A stretch of 64,000 nucleotides of DNA from Ruminococcus sp. AM36-2AA (lineage in GTDB: Bacteria > Bacillota > Clostridia > Lachnospirales > Lachnospiraceae), in assembly GCF_003461955.1 (NCBI RefSeq), contig NZ_QTYB01000013.1:1-64000 (forward strand). Reading direction: 5' to 3'. The notes under the pieces are model-generated. The model searched no databases, was not told where the DNA came from, and saw only the letters and a list, made by a program, of their open reading frames with translations. Below are positions 52,168 through 61,992 of the stretch, piece by piece. How positions within the stretch are numbered: the first letter of the stretch is position 1; every line of letters begins with the position of its first letter. A program made the translations under genes and the position numbers.

Positions 52168-53669
52168 AAACAGGAAAAGTATGGCTGGTAGGAGCAGGTC
52201 CTGGCGACATCGGCCTTTTTACATTAAAAGGCCTGAAAGTGCTGGAGCAGGCAGATGTGGTTGTATATGACAGTCTGGTAGGTCAGGGTGTTCTGTCGAG
52301 AATCCCGGAAAACGCCAGACTGATCAATGTAGGCAAACGTGCCAGTCACCACATCATGCGGCAGGAAAATATCAATCAGGTGCTTCTTGAGGAGGCGCAG
52401 AAGGGGCTTCGTGTGGTGCGGTTGAAAGGGGGCGATCCATTCCTCTTTGGAAGAGGTGGAGAGGAACTGGAGCTTCTTCGGGAGAATGGGATCCCTTACG
52501 AAGTCGTTCCGGGAGTTACTTCTTCCATTGCAGTACCGGCATATAACGGGGTTCCGGTAACGCACAGAGATTTCTGCTCTTCGGTCCACATCATCACAGG
52601 GCATAAAAGAGCCGGAAAAGAATATGACATTGATTTCCGTGCGCTTGTTGATACAAAGGGAACTCTTGTATTTCTGATGGGTGTGTCGGCACTTCCGGAT
52701 ATCTGTGCCGGTCTTATAAATGCAGGCATGGAAAAAGATATGCCTGCGGCAATCCTTCAAAAAGGCACTACAGCAGGACAGAAACGGATCGTGGCTACCG
52801 TTTCCACCCTGGAAGAAGAGGTAAAACGCCAGGGAATTGAGACACCGGCGATCATTGTAGTAGGTAAGGTATGTACGTTGGCAGAGAAGTTTGACTGGTA
52901 TGAAGAACTGCCTCTTGCAGGCTGGAAAGTTCTTGTCACAAGGCCAAAAGAACTAGTTTCCAGAACTGCGGACAAACTCCGGGAAAAAGGCGCAGAGGTT
53001 CTGGAACTTCCGGCAATCCGTACGGTACCCATGGAAGATCAGAGCCGTTTGTATGAAGCAATGGATCACCTGGAAAATTATCAGTGGCTTGTATTTACCA
53101 GCCCTACAGGGGTGAGGGTATTCTTTGAGGAACTCGTCCGCCATGGAAAAGATATCCGTGCCATGGGAAAGATCCGTCTGGCAGTGATCGGTGAGGGAAC
53201 CAAAAAGGCTCTGAAAGAAAGGGGCCTTCTGGCAGACTTTGTGCCGTCTGTATATGACGGGGATACCCTTGGAAAGGAACTTTCAGAGATCCTTTCCGGC
53301 GGAGAAAAAATTCTCATCCCGCGGGCGGAAAAAGGCAACGAAAAGCTTACTGAATTTCTGGCACAGGCAGGGGCTGAGGTTGAGGATATTCCAACCTATC
53401 AGACTCTTTACGAAAAGAGTCAGCTTATTGATGAAAAGAAGGAATTTGAGACAGGACAGATCAGCTGTGCGGTATTTACAAGTGCTTCCACTGTGAAAGG
53501 ATTTGTGGAGGGAACAAAAGGACTGGATTATTCAAAGGTCAGGGCAGCTTGCATCGGCAGACAGACGAAAGCGGCAGCCGAGAGCTTTGGAATGAAAGCA
53601 TATATGGCAGAAAAAGCCACCATTGACAGTCTTGTCAAACTGGTGGAGGATATGAAAAGGAGCGAATGA
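52164..53669 (+). CDS. cobA-hemD: Fused uroporphyrinogen-III methyltransferase / uroporphyrinogen-III synthase
   Basis: Two enzymes are fused. Residues 1-245 are CobA ([51 protein letters not shown]), which methylates uro'gen III to precorrin-2. Residues 250-500 are HemD ([36 protein letters not shown]), which closes the tetrapyrrole ring. The fusion is common in Clostridia and favours corrinoid and siroheme over heme. It overlaps hemC and hemB by four bases each. Confidence 0.95.
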   Translation: MKTGKVWLVGAGPGDIGLFTLKGLKVLEQADVVVYDSLVGQGVLSRIPENARLINVGKRASHHIMRQENINQVLLEEAQKGLRVVRLKGGDPFLFGRGGEELELLRENGIPYEVVPGVTSSIAVPAYNGVPVTHRDFCSSVHIITGHKRAGKEYDIDFRALVDTKGTLVFLMGVSALPDICAGLINAGMEKDMPAAILQKGTTAGQKRIVATVSTLEEEVKRQGIETPAIIVVGKVCTLAEKFDWYEELPLAGWKVLVTRPKELVSRTADKLREKGAEVLELPAIRTVPMEDQSRLYEAMDHLENYQWLVFTSPTGVRVFFEELVRHGKDIRAMGKIRLAVIGEGTKKALKERGLLADFVPSVYDGDTLGKELSEILSGGEKILIPRAEKGNEKLTEFLAQAGAEVEDIPTYQTLYEKSQLIDEKKEFETGQISCAVFTSASTVKGFVEGTKGLDYSKVRAACIGRQTKAAAESFGMKAYMAEKATIDSLVKLVEDMKRSE

Positions 53670-54655
53670 TCATGGAACTGACAAAAAGACCAAGAAGATT
53701 AAGAGGCAGTGAAAACCTTCGTAAGATGGTACGTGAGACAAGAATGGATAAATCTTCTCTTATGTATCCCATGTTTGTGATGGAGGGAGAAAACAAGGAA
53801 GAAGAAATTCCGTCCATGACCGGACAGTACCGCTATAGCCTGGATCGTCTTCCCTATAAACTGGAGCAGCTTTCCAAAGCAGGTGTTGGCAGTGTAATGT
53901 TTTTTGGTATTCCTGACCATAAGGATGAAGTGGGCAGCGGCGCCTATGATCCGGAGGGAATTGTTCAGAGAGCTCTTCGCATTGCAAAAGAGAAATTCCC
54001 GGAACTTTATTATGTAACAGACGTATGCATGTGTGAGTACACTTCCCATGGACACTGCGGCGTTCTCTGCGGCCATGATGTGGACAATGACAAAACACTG
54101 GATCTTCTTGCAAAAACAGCACTTTCCCACGTAGAGGCAGGAGCGGATATGGTAGCACCTTCCGATATGATGGATGGCCGTGTTGCAGCAATCAGGGAGT
54201 GTCTGGATAAAGCCGGACATTATACAACTCCGATTATGTCCTATGCGGTAAAATATGCTTCCGCATTTTATGGCCCGTTCCGTGAAGCGGCTGATTCTGC
54301 TCCGTCTTTTGGTGACAGAAAGAGTTACCAGATGGACCCGCACAACAGCAGAGAAGGCCTGAAAGAAGCCCTTACAGATGTTGAGGAAGGCGCAGACATC
54401 ATCATGGTAAAACCGGCTCTTGCATATCAGGATATGATCTGGCAGGTAAAGGAAGCCACCAATGTACCAGTTGCGGCATACAGTGTCAGTGGTGAATATG
54501 CCATGGTAAAAGCTGCAGCCGCAAATGGCTGGATTGATGAGGAAAGAATCGTAGGCGAGATGGCTACCGGAGCATTCCGTTCCGGCGCACAGATCTATCT
54601 TACCTACTATGCAGAACTTCTGGCAAGACTTATGGATGAAGGGAGAATCGGCTGA
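53666..54655 (+). CDS. hemB: Porphobilinogen synthase
   Basis: HemB condenses two aminolevulinates. It shows the Cys/His metal region DVCMCEYTSHGHCGV, the two Schiff-base Lys in YAVKYASAFYGPFR and MVKPALAYQD, and YSVSGEY near the end. At 329 residues it has the usual length. It starts with ATG overlapping the previous stop (ATGA); a second ATG six bases later (MELTKRP) is equally possible. It ends overlapping hemL. Confidence 0.96.
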   Translation: MIMELTKRPRRLRGSENLRKMVRETRMDKSSLMYPMFVMEGENKEEEIPSMTGQYRYSLDRLPYKLEQLSKAGVGSVMFFGIPDHKDEVGSGAYDPEGIVQRALRIAKEKFPELYYVTDVCMCEYTSHGHCGVLCGHDVDNDKTLDLLAKTALSHVEAGADMVAPSDMMDGRVAAIRECLDKAGHYTTPIMSYAVKYASAFYGPFREAADSAPSFGDRKSYQMDPHNSREGLKEALTDVEEGADIIMVKPALAYQDMIWQVKEATNVPVAAYSVSGEYAMVKAAAANGWIDEERIVGEMATGAFRSGAQIYLTYYAELLARLMDEGRIG

Positions 54656-55935
54656 TGACAAAATCAGAACAGTTATTTGAGCGTGCGGTAAAAAGAATTC
54701 CGGGAGGTGTAAACAGCCCGGTAAGATCTTACGGAGCCATCGGTGAGGCACCTCGTTTTATTGAAAAAGCTGATAAATGTTACATCTATGATGTGGACGG
54801 AAACCGTTATGTGGATTACATTGATTCCTGGGGCCCGATGATCCTGGGGCATAATTTCCCGGAAATCCGTGAGAGCGTGATCAAGGCCTGCGAAAATGGC
54901 CTGAGCTTTGGATGCGCTACGGAAATTGAAGTGGAGATTGCAGAATTTATCTGTGAGCATATTCCGCATGTAGATATGATTCGTATGGTAAACTCCGGAA
55001 CAGAGGCTGTTATGAGTGCCATCCGTGCGGCAAGAGGTTTCACCGGAAAAGACAAGATCATCAAATTTGCAGGCTGCTACCACGGACACAGTGACTGCCT
55101 TCTGGTAAGTGCCGGTTCCGGTGTCATGGCAAGCGGTATTCCGGACAGCGCCGGTGTTCCCAAGGGCTGCACACAGGATACCATGACTGCAACCTACAAT
55201 GATGCGGCCAGCGTGGAAGCGCTTCTCAAACAGGAAGAGGGAAATGTGGCGGCAGTGATCGTGGAGGCAATAGGAGCAAACATGGGCGTAGTTCCTCCGA
55301 AACCAGGTTTCTTAAAGAGACTTCGCCAGCTTTGTGATGAGCATAACTGTCTGCTGATCTTTGATGAGGTAATCACAGGATTCCGTCTTGCCTTTGGCGG
55401 AGCCGCAGAGTATTTTGGCATTCGCCCGGATCTTGTCACCTATGGAAAAATCATCGGCGCAGGAATGCCGGTAGGTGCATATGGCGGCCGCAAAGAGATC
55501 ATGGATCTGATCTCACCGTGTGGTCCTGTATACCAGGCAGGTACCTTAAGTGGAAATCCGGTTGCCATGGCAGCAGGATTCACACAGCTGAAATATCTCT
55601 ATGAGCATCAGGAGGTCTATAAAGATCTGGCAGTAAAAGGAGAGAAACTTTACGGAGGTCTGAAAAAGATCGTGGAGGAAAAAGGCCTTCCATATCAGGT
55701 GAATTATGATTCTTCCCTGGCAAGTATCTTCTTTACAGATCAGGAAGTAAAAGATTATGTTTCCGCAAAAACTTCCAACCTGGATCTTTTTGCAAAATAT
55801 TTCAAGGGAATGCTGAAACGTGGCATCCATCTTGCGCCGTCCCAGTTTGAGGCAATGTTCCTTTCCACAGCACACACAGATGAAGTGATTGATGAAACTC
55901 TGGAAGCAATGAGAGGCACTCTGGGAGATCTGTAA
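54655..55935 (+). CDS. hemL: Glutamate-1-semialdehyde 2,1-aminomutase
   Basis: HemL is a PLP enzyme that makes aminolevulinate from the HemA product. SYGAIGEAPRFI, MVNSGTEAVMSAIRAARG and the PLP Lys in TYGKIIGAGMPVGAYGG are visible. The ATG overlaps the hemB stop as TGATG. It is the last gene of the operon; 426 residues is normal. No clear terminator follows, but the next gene has its own promoter. Confidence 0.96.
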   Translation: MTKSEQLFERAVKRIPGGVNSPVRSYGAIGEAPRFIEKADKCYIYDVDGNRYVDYIDSWGPMILGHNFPEIRESVIKACENGLSFGCATEIEVEIAEFICEHIPHVDMIRMVNSGTEAVMSAIRAARGFTGKDKIIKFAGCYHGHSDCLLVSAGSGVMASGIPDSAGVPKGCTQDTMTATYNDAASVEALLKQEEGNVAAVIVEAIGANMGVVPPKPGFLKRLRQLCDEHNCLLIFDEVITGFRLAFGGAAEYFGIRPDLVTYGKIIGAGMPVGAYGGRKEIMDLISPCGPVYQAGTLSGNPVAMAAGFTQLKYLYEHQEVYKDLAVKGEKLYGGLKKIVEEKGLPYQVNYDSSLASIFFTDQEVKDYVSAKTSNLDLFAKYFKGMLKRGIHLAPSQFEAMFLSTAHTDEVIDETLEAMRGTLGDL

Positions 55936-55992
55936 TTTCCGCAAAAAAATGATTTTGCACAGGAATTTACACAAAGATAGTAGGATGGTAAC

Positions 55993-56021
55993 TTGTTCTT
56001 CAAAAAACTTTGTGATAAAAT
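55993..56021 (+). promoter_or_regulatory. Promoter of the lactonase gene
   Basis: TTGTTC (55993-55998) and TAAAAT (56016-56021) have a 17-base spacer, 46 bases before the ATG. Confidence 0.6.
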
Positions 56022-56067
56022 AAACACAAAAATACGTAATGAATGTGAAAGCAGGAGGCCAGAGCTT

Positions 56068-57153
56068 ATGGGAAAAAAGAAGTACGTGGCTTACGTGGGA
56101 ACATATACCCATGGAACCAGTAAGGGAATTCAGGTATACGATGTAGATGTAGAGAACGGAACACTGACAGAGCGCAGTGAGGTAGAGGTCAGCAATGCAT
56201 CTCATCTGGCAGTTTCCAAAAACGGTAAATATCTGTACTCCATCGAGGATGAAGGTGTGGCTGTATTCGAGAGAGATGAAAATGGAGATCTTTCCCGTAT
56301 TAACAGCGTAGATATTAACGGAATGCGAGGCTGTTATCTTGCAACAGATGTAGACGGAAGATATCTTTATGTAGCAGGTTATCATGATGGTAAGGTAACG
56401 GTTGTACATACACATAAAGACGGACGTCTGGGAAGTGTTATGGACGGTGTTTTCCATAAAGGACTTGGAAGTGTGGCAGAACGTAACTTCCGTCCACATG
56501 TAAATTGTGTCCGCCCCACACCGGATAACAAATATCTCTGTGCGGTAGATAATGGCATTGATCAGGTTAAGATCTACAGGATCAACAAGAAGAAAGATAA
56601 ACTGGAGCTTGTTGACATCCTCCGCTGCCCGAGAGAGAGTGGCCCTCGTATTATCCGTTTCAGTGATGATGGAAGATTTGCATATCTTCTTTTTGAGCTC
56701 AGCAATGAGGTTAAGGTATACAGCTATGACGGAAGCGGCAAGAACCCGGAGTTCCAGCTGCTCCAGAGTATTACCACTCTTGGAAAAGAAGACGCCAATG
56801 ATGCGATTCACAACGCAGCATCAGGCATGTCTCTTTCTGCGGATGGCAAATATCTTTTCTGCACAACTGCAGGTGAGAACACAGTAACCATGTATGCGGT
56901 AGACCAGGAAACCGGCCTTCTGACCAAGAAATTTACCCTTCCGATCAGTGGTGATTATCCGAAAGATCTTATGATCTTCCCGGATAACAAACATATTGCC
57001 ATTGCAAATCATGGAAGTAACAGTATTACTGTTTTTACAGTAGATTACGAAAAAAATATTATTATGATGAATGAGAAGCCAAGAAAGATCGAAACACCGA
57101 ACAGCATCCATATCTGGCCGGTGCCGGGAGATGTGGATGGCATCTGCAAATAA
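56068..57153 (+). CDS. Lactonase family beta-propeller protein (6-phosphogluconolactonase-like)
   Basis: The protein of 361 residues matches the YbhE/Pgl seven-bladed propeller family. YVGTYTHGTSKGIQVYDVD begins the first blade, HVNCVRPTPDNKYLCAVDNG is the conserved segment, and SADGKYLFCT repeats occur. Start 56068 follows AGGAGG. It may hydrolyse 6-phosphogluconolactone, but the family includes other lactonases. It is convergent with aroC across a strong terminator. Confidence 0.88.
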   Translation: MGKKKYVAYVGTYTHGTSKGIQVYDVDVENGTLTERSEVEVSNASHLAVSKNGKYLYSIEDEGVAVFERDENGDLSRINSVDINGMRGCYLATDVDGRYLYVAGYHDGKVTVVHTHKDGRLGSVMDGVFHKGLGSVAERNFRPHVNCVRPTPDNKYLCAVDNGIDQVKIYRINKKKDKLELVDILRCPRESGPRIIRFSDDGRFAYLLFELSNEVKVYSYDGSGKNPEFQLLQSITTLGKEDANDAIHNAASGMSLSADGKYLFCTTAGENTVTMYAVDQETGLLTKKFTLPISGDYPKDLMIFPDNKHIAIANHGSNSITVFTVDYEKNIIMMNEKPRKIETPNSIHIWPVPGDVDGICK

Positions 57154-57194
57154 TTCTTTTCGGTAAATGACTGCAACGGCCAGATATCCGGATA

Positions 57195-57243
57195 CAAAAA
57201 CAGACTCAGGGATAAGCAATAAGATTCCCTGAGTCTGTTTTTT
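57195..57243. terminator. Bidirectional terminator
   Basis: aaacagactcaggga pairs with tccctgagtctgttt, with A-run and T-run flanks. It separates the convergent lactonase and aroC genes. Confidence 0.92.
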
Positions 57244-57303
57244 GCTGGAAAAGCATTTGGCATTACGGATGAATCCACGGATCTGCCGGGAATGAGGGCG
57301 GTT

Positions 57304-58398
57304 TTATCTGCGATAGAATTCGTGGATGCGGTCCATGCGTGCGCTCATATTGGCAAAAAGTGCATCGGTGATGGTGAGAGCTGCCATGGCTTCCACAACA
57401 ACTACGGCACGTGGAACAATAACAGGATCATGGCGTCCTTTGATCTCAAGCTCCAGATTTTCGCCGGAGCTGGTTACGGTGGACTGGGGCTGGCTGATCG
57501 ATGGTGTTGGTTTGATATGGGCACGGAGGATAATGTCACTGCCGTCACTCATACCGCCCATGATACCGCCTGCATGGTTGGAGGTCTTGGAAATGATGCC
57601 GTCTTTCTGGACAAAACCGTCGTTGTCTTCGGAACCGGTAAGACGTGTCACATTAATACCGTCACCGATCTCAACAGCTTTTACAGCACCGATGGACATG
57701 ATCGCATGAGCAAGAGTGGCATCCAGCTTGTCAAAAACCGTATCACCCAGACCAGCAGGAACATTTTTGATCCGGCATTCGATCACACCGCCTGCACTGT
57801 CCTGGTTATTGAGACACTGCTCGAGATAGGCGGATGCTTTTTCTGCCGCATCGGCGTCTGGCATACAGAGGGAATTGTTCCGGATCTCTTCTTCTGAGAA
57901 AGACTGGATTTCCACAGGACCGATGGATTTCGCATAGGTGGTAAAAGTAATACCAAGTTCATTTAACAGCTTGATGGCAATGGCACCGGCTGCCACACGG
58001 CCGGCGGTTTCCCTTCCGGAAGAACGTCCGCCTCCACGGTAATCGCGGAAACCGTATTTCTGGTCAAAGGTAAAGTCTGCATGACCGGGGCGGTAGGAGT
58101 ATGCAATATTTCCGTAATCCCGGGAACGCTGGTCGGTATTGCGGATCAGAAGAGAAATCGGTGTGCCGGTAGTTTTTCCTTCAAAAACTCCGGAAAGGAT
58201 TTCAACCAGATCCCCTTCTTTACGGGCAGTTGTGTAGCGGCTCTGGCCGGGTTTCCTCCGGTCAAGAAAAACCTGGATATCTTCCTCGCAGAGAGAAAGA
58301 CCTGCGGGGCAGCCGTCGAGAACTGCACCGATAGCCTTGCCATGAGATTCTCCCCAGGTAGTAACTACGAATTTTTTTCCGAATGATGACTGACTCAT
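57304..58398 (-). CDS. aroC: Chorismate synthase
   Basis: AroC makes chorismate from EPSP with reduced FMN. The family motifs TWGESHGKAIGAVLDGCPAG (residues 11-30), RPGHADFTFDQKYG, GGGRSSGRETAGRVAAGAIA and MGGMSDG are present. Start 58398 (MSQSSFGKKF) follows GAAAGGAAG; an upstream Met would add 12 unconserved residues. It is a lone aro gene here. Length 364 is normal. Confidence 0.96.
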   Translation of the reverse strand: MSQSSFGKKFVVTTWGESHGKAIGAVLDGCPAGLSLCEEDIQVFLDRRKPGQSRYTTARKEGDLVEILSGVFEGKTTGTPISLLIRNTDQRSRDYGNIAYSYRPGHADFTFDQKYGFRDYRGGGRSSGRETAGRVAAGAIAIKLLNELGITFTTYAKSIGPVEIQSFSEEEIRNNSLCMPDADAAEKASAYLEQCLNNQDSAGGVIECRIKNVPAGLGDTVFDKLDATLAHAIMSIGAVKAVEIGDGINVTRLTGSEDNDGFVQKDGIISKTSNHAGGIMGGMSDGSDIILRAHIKPTPSISQPQSTVTSSGENLELEIKGRHDPVIVPRAVVVVEAMAALTITDALFANMSARMDRIHEFYRR

Positions 58399-58432
58399 TT
58401 GTATAACTTCCTTTCGTTGGAATTCTGGAATC

Positions 58433-58461
58433 ATTATATAGCAAGCCGGAAAAAATGTAAA
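58433..58461 (-). promoter_or_regulatory. Promoter of aroC
   Basis: On the reverse strand TTTACA and TATAAT are separated by 17 bases, about 35 bases before the ATG. Confidence 0.7.
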
Positions 58462-58542
58462 GAACGTGGAAAACAGAATGAATTTTTATGTAAAGAGCAT
58501 GTGAAATCATTTAAAAGCTTTTTTAAAAAGAAAATGTATGAA

Positions 58543-58571
58543 TTGACAAAGCTATTTTGACTATTTATAAT
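58543..58571 (+). promoter_or_regulatory. Consensus promoter of the CorA-like gene
   Basis: TTGACA (58543-58548) and TATAAT (58566-58571) are both perfect sigma-A boxes with a 17-base spacer, 53 bases before the start. Confidence 0.88.
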
Positions 58572-58624
58572 AAAAATGAATTTTGCCCTGGCAAAAGAAA
58601 AGCAAAAGAAGGGAAGTGGGAATC

Positions 58625-59566
58625 GTGGTAAGGATTTACAAGACAATAGACGGAGCCATCCACCAGATACAGGAACCGGAGGAAGGCTGCTGGATTGCGC
58701 TGACGAATCCGACGGCAACAGAGATTTTTGAATTTTCCGAGAAGTTTGATATAGAGGTTGACGATTTACGATCCCCCTTGGATGAGGAAGAACGGTCACG
58801 TATCGAAGTTGAGGATAATTATACACTGATCCTGGTTGACGTTCCTATGATCGAGGAGCGTAATGACAAGGACTGGTATGGAACCATACCGCTTGGTATC
58901 ATTGTGACAGGGTCTATGATCTTTACTATCTGTCTGGAGGACACACCGGTTCTGACCAGATTTATGGAAGGAAGAGTCCGGAGCTTTTTTACCTATATGA
59001 AGACCCGTTTTATTTTCCAGATCCTTTACAGAAATGCAAGTATGTACCTGCGTTATCTGCGTATCATTGACAAGAAAAGTGAGCAGGTGGAAGAAAAACT
59101 GCATCTTTCCACAAGAAACGAGGAGCTGATCGAGCTTCTGGAGCTGCAGAAATCCCTGACTTACTTTATCACATCCCTCCGGTCCAACGAGGTTGTGCTG
59201 GAGAAGCTTCTGAAGATAGACAGTATCAAGAAATATCCGGAGGATACGGATCTTCTGGAAGATGTCATCACTGAGAACAAACAGGCTATCGAAATGGCCA
59301 ATGTGTACAGCGGAATCCTGAACGGAACCATGGATGCCTTTGCATCTATTATTTCCAATAATATGAATATTGTTATGAAAGTACTGGCGATCATTACCAT
59401 TGTCATGAGTATTCCGACCATTGTGTTCAGCGCTTACGGAATGAACGTGGCTGGTTCCGGTATGCCGTTATCACAGAGTCCATGGGGCTTTCTGATTATT
59501 ATCCTGTTTTCTGTGGCGATCAGTGTTGTGGCAGCGATCATTCTTTCCAAGAAGCGGTTTTTCTGA
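58625..59566 (+). CDS. CorA-family divalent cation transporter
   Basis: The protein of 313 residues has the CorA layout: a large cytoplasmic alpha/beta funnel, a long stalk helix, then two membrane helices at the C-terminus. The signature YGMNV (CorA GMN) sits between them, and the tail is basic (SKKRFF). It imports Mg2+ or another divalent ion; Co2+ or Ni2+ cannot be excluded. Start GTG at 58625 is chosen from the family start VRIYK; an upstream ATG would lie at the transcription start region. The ribosome site is weak (gggaagtggg). Confidence 0.88.
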   Translation: MVRIYKTIDGAIHQIQEPEEGCWIALTNPTATEIFEFSEKFDIEVDDLRSPLDEEERSRIEVEDNYTLILVDVPMIEERNDKDWYGTIPLGIIVTGSMIFTICLEDTPVLTRFMEGRVRSFFTYMKTRFIFQILYRNASMYLRYLRIIDKKSEQVEEKLHLSTRNEELIELLELQKSLTYFITSLRSNEVVLEKLLKIDSIKKYPEDTDLLEDVITENKQAIEMANVYSGILNGTMDAFASIISNNMNIVMKVLAIITIVMSIPTIVFSAYGMNVAGSGMPLSQSPWGFLIIILFSVAISVVAAIILSKKRFF

Positions 59567-59586
59567 TTTGCTGAAAGGAGAATTTA

Positions 59587-60474
59587 ATGAAGTTTATCGA
59601 CAAACTGGAACGTAAATTTGGAAGATTCGGGATTCCGAATCTGACCATTTATATTATCGGATGTTATGTACTGGGTTATATTCTGACCGCAGCTGCACCG
59701 GGAGTTTTGAGCATGCTGAGCCTGGATATGTCCATGGTCATGAAAGGTCAGATCTGGAGACTCGTAACATGGGTGATCTATCCGCCATCCAGCGTGGGAG
59801 GAATGAGTAATCTTCTCATGTTCGTGCTTGCAATTGCTTTTTTCTATTATCCGATCGGTACCTCTCTGGAACGTACCTGGGGAACTTTCCGATATACTTT
59901 GTATATTTTTTCGGGACTTTTGTTTACAGTTATTGCAGCGGCGCTTTTGTATGCAGTTACCGGCGGTTATGTGACCGTTGGGGGAATGATGCTTCCTTAT
60001 GGAAGTATTTTTACCACATATTACATCAGTCTTTCTATTTTTCTTGCCTATGCAGTCACATATCCGGATCTTCAGCTGCTGCTTATGTTTGTGATCCCCA
60101 TCAAGATGAAATGGATGGCATTTGTATATGGACTGTTTATTGCGTGGGATATCGTATCATATCTTAGAGTTGGACTTTGGGTAGGCGTTGTGCCGATTGT
60201 AGCATCACTTTTGAATTTTGTGATCTTTTATTTCAGTACGCGGGATATGAACCGTTACAATCCGAAGGAGATTCACAGGAGACAGCAGTTTAAGAAGGCC
60301 ATGGCTCCGACCAGAACGGGCTATGGACCAGATGGAATTGCCAAGCATAAATGCGCGATCTGCGGACGTACCGAAAAGGATGATCCAAATCTGGAGTTCC
60401 GTTTCTGCTCAAAGTGCAAGGGAAATTATGAATATTGCCAGGATCATTTATTTACGCACAAACACGTACAGTAA
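59587..60474 (+). CDS. Rhomboid-fold membrane protein without catalytic Ser, with zinc ribbon
   Basis: The 295-residue protein has about six membrane helices arranged like rhomboid/derlin proteins (GQIWRLVTWVIYPPS, then GTSLERTWGTFRYTLYIFSG). Where proteases have GxSG, this reads SIFTTYYISLSIF, and no His dyad is evident, so it is probably a pseudoprotease. A C-terminal soluble tail carries Cys pairs CAICGRT and CSKCKG, plus later Cys/His, forming a likely zinc ribbon. It follows the CorA-like gene by 20 bases. Function unknown. Confidence 0.75.
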   Translation: MKFIDKLERKFGRFGIPNLTIYIIGCYVLGYILTAAAPGVLSMLSLDMSMVMKGQIWRLVTWVIYPPSSVGGMSNLLMFVLAIAFFYYPIGTSLERTWGTFRYTLYIFSGLLFTVIAAALLYAVTGGYVTVGGMMLPYGSIFTTYYISLSIFLAYAVTYPDLQLLLMFVIPIKMKWMAFVYGLFIAWDIVSYLRVGLWVGVVPIVASLLNFVIFYFSTRDMNRYNPKEIHRRQQFKKAMAPTRTGYGPDGIAKHKCAICGRTEKDDPNLEFRFCSKCKGNYEYCQDHLFTHKHVQ

Positions 60475-60504
60475 AACGTAAAAAAAGAGGGAGGATATTC
60501 AATT

Positions 60505-61941
60505 ATGAAAAGAACAAAGATTATCTGTACGCTTGGACCTGCCAGCAACAACAGGGAAACTCTGAAAGCTCTTATGGAGAATGGAATGGATATTGCCAGA
60601 TTCAACTTTTCTCACGGAGACCACGAGGAGCAGAAGGGCCGTGTGGACATGATCAAAGAGCTTCGTGAGGAGCTGGATATGCCGATCGCGATGCTTCTTG
60701 ATACAAAGGGACCGGAGATCCGTACCAGACTTTTAAAGGACGGACAGAAGGTAAAACTGGAGTCAGGAAACCAGTTTGTACTTGGAATCGGTGATTTTGA
60801 AGGTGATGACAAAAAAGTTGCCATCACATATGAGACACTTTATAAAGACGTGAAACCGGGAAACAAGATTCTTATTGATGATGGTCTGATCGAGCTGGAA
60901 GTTAAGGCGATCAAAGGAACCGATATCATCTGTGATATCTTAAACGGTGGTGAGCTGGGAGAGAAAAAAGGCGTAAATGTTCCTTACGTAAAAGTAAATC
61001 TTCCGGGTATCACAGAGCAGGATAAGAACGATATCCTTTTTGGTATCGAGCAGAAATTTGATTTCATTGCGGCATCTTTCGTCCGTTCCGCAGAGGTGAT
61101 CCGTGAGATCCGTAAACTTCTGAATGATAACGGTGGAAAGGACATCGGTATTATTGCGAAGATTGAGAATGCAGAAGGTGTTGAGAACATTGATTCCATC
61201 ATTGAAGCATCGGATGGTATCATGGTTGCCAGAGGAGATCTTGGCGTGGAGATTCCTGCAAGCCAGGTGCCGCACATCCAGAAAGAGATCATCCGTAAAT
61301 GCAATGAACATTATACACCGGTTATCACAGCAACACAGATGCTGGATTCCATGATCCGTAATCCGCGTCCGACACGTGCGGAGGTAGCGGACGTTGCCAA
61401 TGCGATCTACGATGGAACCGATGCGATCATGCTTTCCGGTGAGACAGCAGCTGGTAAATATCCGGTTGATGCCCTTCAGATGATGGCAGAGATTGCAGAG
61501 ATGACAGAGCCGCATCTGGATTATAAGGTATTTATTGAGCACCGCTCCATGGATGGAAGAGAGAAAATCTCCAGCGCAGTTGCACTTGCAACAGTCCGCA
61601 CTGCGAAGAATCTGAAGGCAAATGCTATCGTGACACCGACCATGAGTGGAAATACAGCCAGACTGATTTCCAATTTCCGCCCGAAGGTTCCGATCTATGC
61701 CATTACACCGAACTCAACCATCCAGCACAAACTTCAGCTGATCTGGGGTGTAACACCTCTGAAAGGATATCAGAGAGATACCACGGACCATATCATGTCT
61801 CAGGCTATGAATGTTGTCCGCAGCCGTCATCTGATCCATAAAGGAGACCTTGTTGTATTTACAGCAGGAGACCCTGCGACCAACATGACAAACGGTCATG
61901 GTGCAGTGACAAATATGATGCACGTGATCGAGGCAGAATAA
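60505..61941 (+). CDS. pyk: Pyruvate kinase
   Basis: Pyk makes pyruvate and ATP from phosphoenolpyruvate. RTKIICTLGPASNN, DTKGPEIRTRLL, MVARGDLGVEI and the allosteric C-terminal domain are present. At 478 residues it lacks the extra PEP-utiliser domain present in many Bacilli. GGGAGG precedes the ATG. It follows the rhomboid-like gene by 30 bases and may be co-transcribed with it. Confidence 0.96.
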   Translation: MKRTKIICTLGPASNNRETLKALMENGMDIARFNFSHGDHEEQKGRVDMIKELREELDMPIAMLLDTKGPEIRTRLLKDGQKVKLESGNQFVLGIGDFEGDDKKVAITYETLYKDVKPGNKILIDDGLIELEVKAIKGTDIICDILNGGELGEKKGVNVPYVKVNLPGITEQDKNDILFGIEQKFDFIAASFVRSAEVIREIRKLLNDNGGKDIGIIAKIENAEGVENIDSIIEASDGIMVARGDLGVEIPASQVPHIQKEIIRKCNEHYTPVITATQMLDSMIRNPRPTRAEVADVANAIYDGTDAIMLSGETAAGKYPVDALQMMAEIAEMTEPHLDYKVFIEHRSMDGREKISSAVALATVRTAKNLKANAIVTPTMSGNTARLISNFRPKVPIYAITPNSTIQHKLQLIWGVTPLKGYQRDTTDHIMSQAMNVVRSRHLIHKGDLVVFTAGDPATNMTNGHGAVTNMMHVIEAE

Positions 61942-61992
61942 GACCGGGGGTTCTTAAGGAACAGCGGTCGGAAAACAGGAGATACAGTTATT

